From assembly GCA_043739385.1 (NCBI GenBank), contig JAYUED010000134.1:1-36369 (forward strand): a stretch of DNA of 36,369 nt, in the 5' to 3' direction. A program made the translations under genes and the position numbers. This DNA comes from Defluviibacillus sp043739385 (GTDB taxonomy: Bacteria > Pseudomonadota > Gammaproteobacteria > Burkholderiales > Burkholderiaceae_C). The notes under the pieces are model-generated. The model was not told where the DNA came from. It ran no database searches and saw only the letters and a program-made list of their open reading frames with translations. Positions 32,813 to 36,369 of the stretch are shown here, piece after piece (within the stretch, counting starts at the first letter, position 1; every line of letters begins with the position of its first letter).

Positions 32813-33556
32813 TTAAACGGCAGAAGCAATGATGGACAGAAAATCTGCCGCTTTCAACGACGCGCCGCCTATTAGACCGCCATCAATATCGGGTTGACTC
32901 AGCAGTACCTGGGCATTGGCTGCGTTCATACTGCCGCCGTACAGAATTTTGATGCGCCCAGCTTTTTCACTGGCTGCTTTGAGCTGCGCCCGTAATACAG
33001 CATGAACTTGCTGCGCTTGCTCGGGACTGGCTGTTTTACCCGTACCGATGGCCCATACAGGTTCATAAGCCACAACGATTTCGCTTATGCAGTGGCCATT
33101 GCTGTGGATGACGGCCGCGAGTTGACGCTTGACCACCTCTTCCGTTTTACCCGCTTCACGTTCGGCCAACGACTCACCCACGCAGACTATCGGCGTGATA
33201 CCACTGGCCAATGCGCGTTGGGCTTTGGCCGCTACCGAGGCATCACTTTCGCTGTGGTACTGGCGACGCTCTGAGTGACCAACGATGACGTAGCGCACAC
33301 CAAACTCCTTCAGCATGGAAGCCGATAACTCGCCGGTAAACGCCCCCGCTTCATGCTCAGAAACGTCTTGTGCCCCTACGTCGATAGCCGAAGCTGCACA
33401 CATTAACTGCACTTGCGATAAATAAGGTGCCGGAACACACACGGCAATGGCACATGAAGGTTGACCTACACCAGCCAGCAAGGCATTCAGCAGCGCCTCA
33501 TTGGCAGCTTTGCCGCCATTCATCTTCCAGTTTCCTGCTATCAGTTTTTGGCTCAT
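32813..33556 (-). CDS. tpiA: Triosephosphate isomerase
   Basis: This 247-residue TIM-barrel enzyme interconverts dihydroxyacetone phosphate and glyceraldehyde 3-phosphate. Catalytic residues are Lys11 in GNWKMN, His94 in VGHSERR and Glu165 in AYEPVWAIGTG; the phosphate-binding ILYGGSM is near 207. The ATG at 33556 overlaps the stop of the upstream oxidoreductase by four bases (ATGA) and has GGTGA upstream, so it is chosen over an in-frame start five codons earlier. Confidence 0.97.
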   Translation of the reverse strand: MSQKLIAGNWKMNGGKAANEALLNALLAGVGQPSCAIAVCVPAPYLSQVQLMCAASAIDVGAQDVSEHEAGAFTGELSASMLKEFGVRYVIVGHSERRQYHSESDASVAAKAQRALASGITPIVCVGESLAEREAGKTEEVVKRQLAAVIHSNGHCISEIVVAYEPVWAIGTGKTASPEQAQQVHAVLRAQLKAASEKAGRIKILYGGSMNAANAQVLLSQPDIDGGLIGGASLKAADFLSIIASAV

Positions 33557-34572
33557 GATTTCACCGGCCATGTCATAACGATTTTCCCGATATGCTGATT
33601 CGATTCCATCAAGGTATGCGCTTGACTAGCGCCGTCAGCGCTGTCCGCTGCGAACACACTGTGGAGAATAGGCTTTACCTTCCCAGCCTCAAACAAGGGC
33701 CAAACCGATTGGCGCAAGGCCTTGGCAATGGCCGCTTTAAAAACCACGGGACGCGCACGCAGCGTTGATCCTGTGACAGTCAAACGGCGGCGCAATACCA
33801 ATCCTGCATTGATTTCGCTCTTGATCCCACCTTGCACCGCGATGATGACCAATCGACCATCTTCCGCCAAACATTCGATCTCACGCGCCACATAACTGCC
33901 CGCCACCATGTCCAAAATCACATCAACCCCCACACCATCGGTCAATCGCTTGACCTCTGCCGCAAAGTCTGCTGTTTTGTAATTGATAGCATGGTCCGCA
34001 CCTAGTGCGAGGCATGCCTCGCACTTTTCATCGGAGCCAGCCGTCACAATCACCCGCGCTCCGAAAGCTTTGCCTAGCTGAATAGCGGTTACGCCAATGC
34101 CGCTACTGCCACCTTGAATCAACAAGGTTTCACCCGCCTTCAAACGCGCCCGATCAAACACATTGCTCCACACGGTGAAGAAAGTTTCTGGCAGCGATGC
34201 GGCCTCCGCATCACTCAAACCACCACCAGCCCATGCAGGCACGGGCAAGCATTGACCCACGGGGGCGACACACCATTCGGCATAGCCGCCACCAGCCACC
34301 AACGCACAAACTCGGTCGCCCAAAGCCAGACCGGCTTCAGCCATCGCAACGGCGTCACCCGATTCGATAACACCGGCAATCTCCAACCCCGGAATGTCCG
34401 AAGCTCCCGGTGGTACAGGGTAATTACCGGTGCGCTGCAAAACGTCAGGGCGATTCACGCCGCTGGCACTGACACGCACCAACACTTCACCCGCACCCGC
34501 CACAGGGATGGGTCGGTCTGCGATGCGCAACACATCGGGTGCGCCATAACTGCTGATTTCAATCGCTTTCAT
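33553..34572 (-). CDS. NAD(P)H-quinone oxidoreductase (zinc-free MDR family)
   Basis: This 339-residue protein is a quinone oxidoreductase of the medium-chain dehydrogenase superfamily, PIG3/TIGR02824-like. It has MKAIEISSYGAPDVL at the start, GVNRPDVLQRTGNYPVPPGASDIPGLEIAGVI near 45-77 and the nucleotide-binding QGGSSGIGVTAIQLGKAFGA near 140-160. No zinc-ligand cysteines are evident, as expected. It reduces quinones or enone-type compounds with NAD(P)H. The ATG at 34572 is the family start; a longer frame adds 13 residues without support. It overlaps tpiA by four bases. Confidence 0.9.
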   Translation of the reverse strand: MKAIEISSYGAPDVLRIADRPIPVAGAGEVLVRVSASGVNRPDVLQRTGNYPVPPGASDIPGLEIAGVIESGDAVAMAEAGLALGDRVCALVAGGGYAEWCVAPVGQCLPVPAWAGGGLSDAEAASLPETFFTVWSNVFDRARLKAGETLLIQGGSSGIGVTAIQLGKAFGARVIVTAGSDEKCEACLALGADHAINYKTADFAAEVKRLTDGVGVDVILDMVAGSYVAREIECLAEDGRLVIIAVQGGIKSEINAGLVLRRRLTVTGSTLRARPVVFKAAIAKALRQSVWPLFEAGKVKPILHSVFAADSADGASQAHTLMESNQHIGKIVMTWPVKS

Positions 34573-34620
34573 CGGAGACTCGCAGACAGAAGAGGTTGGT
34601 TGAAGGTTCAAACGGTCAAA

Positions 34621-36369
34621 TCACGCCTGTTGAGGTATGGCTTCACGATCGATCAAGGCTTTCATGGACAGCTTGACGCGGCCCTTTTCGTCGGTTTCCA
34701 TCACTTTGACCTTGACGATCTGGCCTTCGCTCAAAAAGTCAGTCACGCGCTCCACACGCTGGTGTGCGATCTGGCTGATGTGCAACAAACCGTCTTTGCC
34801 AGGCAACAGGTTGATGAGGGCACCGAAGTCCAAAATCTTAACCACAGGGCCTTCGTAAATCTTACCAATCTCGACTTCTGCCGTGATTTGCTCGATACGC
34901 TTCTTGGCAATTTCAGCCTTCTCAGGATCGGACGATGCGATCGTGATGGTGCCGTCTTCACCGATGTTGATCTGGGTGCCAGTTTCTTCGGTCAGCGCAC
35001 GGATAACAGAGCCGCCCTTGCCAATCACATCACGGATTTTCTCGGGGTTGATCTTCATCGTGAACAAGCGTGGTGCAAAGTTTGAGACTTCAACCTTAGC
35101 CTCGCCCATTGCTTCTTGCATTTTGCCCAAAATGTGCATGCGGGCTTCCTTGGCCTGGGCCAACGCAACCTGCATGATCTCTTTGGTAATGCCTTGGATT
35201 TTGATGTCCATTTGCAGCGCGGTAATACCGTTGGTAGTACCGGCAACCTTGAAGTCCATGTCACCCAGGTGGTCTTCATCACCCAGAATGTCGGTCAGCA
35301 CAGCAAAGCGGTTGCCGTCCTTGATCAGGCCCATCGCGATACCGGCCACGTGGGCTTTCATCGGAACACCGGCGTCCATCAGGCTCAGGCAGCCGCCGCA
35401 GACCGAAGCCATCGACGACGAGCCGTTCGACTCGGTGATCTCGGAGACCACGCGCATCGCGTAGCCGAAATCTTCTTCGCTGGGTAACACGGCGACCAGC
35501 GCGCGCTTGGCCAGACGGCCATGGCCGATCTCGCGGCGCTTGGGCGTGCCGACGCGGCCGGTCTCACCGGTGGAATACGGCGGAAAGTTGTAATGCAGCA
35601 TGAAGCGATCAGTGTATTCGCCTTGCAACGCATCGATCTTTTGCGAATCGCGCATGCTGCCCAGCGTCGCCGCCACGATGGCTTGCGTTTCGCCGCGGGT
35701 GAACAAAGCAGAACCGTGAGCACGCGGCAATATGCCATTGCGTATCGTAATCGGGCGCACGGTGCGGGTATTGCGCCCATCGATGCGCGGATCGCCGCTC
35801 AGTATCTGGCCGCGCACGATCTTGGCTTCCAGCGCGCTGAACAAGTCATTGACATGATTCTTCTGGCTGGCATTGTTTTCATTCAGCACCGCAGCCAGCA
35901 CCTTGTCGCGCAACGCGTTCACCGCATCGGTGCGCGCCTGCTTGGAACGGATCGCATAAGCCTTGCCGAGTTCAGCTTCCGCCAGACTGGTGATCTGCGC
36001 GATCATTGCTTCATCCTTGGCTGGCGCAGTCCAATCCCACGCATCCGCGCCTACCGCATCGGCCATTTCGTTGATGGCCTGAATCACCACTTGCATCTGT
36101 GCGTGGCCGAACATCACCGCACCCAGCATGATTTCCTCGGACAACTGTTGCGCTTCGGATTCCACCATCTGCACCGCGCGTTCGGTACCGGCGACAACTA
36201 AATCCATTTGCGAAGTTTCGAGTTCAGTAGCGGTCGGATTAAGCAAATATTGACCGTTGGCATAACCCACGCGCGCGGCGGCGATCGGGCCATCGAAAGG
36301 GATGCCGGACAACGCCAGCGCGGCGGACGCGCCTATCATCGCGGGAATATCGGAATCGATCTCTTCATC
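34621..36369 (-). CDS. pnp: Polyribonucleotide nucleotidyltransferase, 5' end beyond the window
   Basis: The frame is open to the right edge, giving 582 visible codons; about 120 N-terminal residues of a family of roughly 700 are missing. Seen in order are the end of the first RNase PH domain, the helical linker, the second RNase PH domain (DGRNTRTVRPI, GSALFTRGETQ, TESNGSSSMASVCGG), the KH domain with GKGG, and the S1 domain with GKDGLLHISQIAHQRVERVTDF. PNPase degrades RNA phosphorolytically from the 3' end. The C-terminus is short, without the usual acidic tail. Asp codons are nearly all GAT upstream of about 35,400 and mostly GAC below it, a sign of mosaicism. Confidence 0.95.
   Translation of the reverse strand, partial: DEEIDSDIPAMIGASAALALSGIPFDGPIAAARVGYANGQYLLNPTATELETSQMDLVVAGTERAVQMVESEAQQLSEEIMLGAVMFGHAQMQVVIQAINEMADAVGADAWDWTAPAKDEAMIAQITSLAEAELGKAYAIRSKQARTDAVNALRDKVLAAVLNENNASQKNHVNDLFSALEAKIVRGQILSGDPRIDGRNTRTVRPITIRNGILPRAHGSALFTRGETQAIVAATLGSMRDSQKIDALQGEYTDRFMLHYNFPPYSTGETGRVGTPKRREIGHGRLAKRALVAVLPSEEDFGYAMRVVSEITESNGSSSMASVCGGCLSLMDAGVPMKAHVAGIAMGLIKDGNRFAVLTDILGDEDHLGDMDFKVAGTTNGITALQMDIKIQGITKEIMQVALAQAKEARMHILGKMQEAMGEAKVEVSNFAPRLFTMKINPEKIRDVIGKGGSVIRALTEETGTQINIGEDGTITIASSDPEKAEIAKKRIEQITAEVEIGKIYEGPVVKILDFGALINLLPGKDGLLHISQIAHQRVERVTDFLSEGQIVKVKVMETDEKGRVKLSMKALIDREAIPQQA

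Noticed and set aside
34114..35085. A 323-codon plus-strand frame across the oxidoreductase-pnp junction
   Set aside because: It is antisense to two well-identified genes, has a low-complexity His/Gln/Arg composition and no domain.
35521..36201. A 226-codon plus-strand frame opposite pnp
   Set aside because: It is a shadow of PNPase, whose domains are clear on the minus strand.
1..36369. CRISPR arrays, transposases, integrases, toxin-antitoxin or phage genes
   Set aside because: I looked for direct-repeat arrays, recombinase motifs and small paired genes and found none; the repeats seen have only two or three short units.

Overview
The window is a stretch of a betaproteobacterial chromosome, most probably Burkholderiales and Comamonadaceae-like. 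The evidence is gene order and small family markers: DUF2818, a NUDIX hydrolase and DUF1178 directly behind nuoN; pnp, a quinone oxidoreductase, tpiA, secG, tRNA-Leu and nuoA in a row; and a Bug/TctC-type solute receptor. I see no insertion sequence, prophage, CRISPR array or origin. The genus assignment is inference from remembered families.

Region 1 (1-6.7 kb) is a catabolic block that I read as a CoA-dependent, beta-oxidative side-chain-shortening route for ferulate/coumarate-type phenylpropenoids. It holds a feruloyl-CoA synthetase-like ligase, a crotonase, a short-chain dehydrogenase, a divergently transcribed thiolase, a Tat-exported Bug-family receptor and a MarR regulator. Ligase, hydratase, dehydrogenase and thiolase would turn the acid into a benzoyl-type CoA plus acetyl-CoA. 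No vanillin dehydrogenase is present. The divergent promoter carries inverted GTTAYAG/CTGTAAC half-sites that look like an operator.

Region 2 (6.7-8.9 kb) has an HxlR-type regulator behind a long, hairpin-rich leader, then a fumarylacetoacetate-hydrolase-family enzyme and an FKBP prolyl isomerase that ends in a strong intrinsic terminator. Region 3 (9.0-13.0 kb) is grpE-dnaK-dnaJ with a clear sigma-32-type promoter before grpE and a weaker one before dnaK.

Region 4 (13.0-16.0 kb) holds a convergent PA0069-family radical SAM gene and an MsbA-like ABC exporter. The radical SAM gene has a perfect LexA-type box (CTGT-N8-ACAG) almost touching its start codon, a nine-base G run near its 5' end, and a one-base frameshift that detaches its C-terminal tail.

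Region 5 (16.0-36.4 kb, all minus strand) is, in transcription order, pnp (5' end off the right edge), quinone oxidoreductase, tpiA, secG, tRNA-Leu(GAG), nuoA to nuoN (the full 14-subunit complex I), DUF2818, NUDIX hydrolase and DUF1178. Many junctions are 4-base ATGA overlaps, which suggests one long coupled operon. The part of pnp nearest the right edge differs from the rest of the gene in codon choice and apparent lineage, so an assembly chimera or recombination is possible there.

No wholly new system is evident. The items best worth a second look are the SOS box plus frameshift on the radical SAM gene, the structured leader of the HxlR gene, and the mosaic pnp. No gene-free stretch exceeds 300 bases; the longest, 32062-32343, holds the tRNA.
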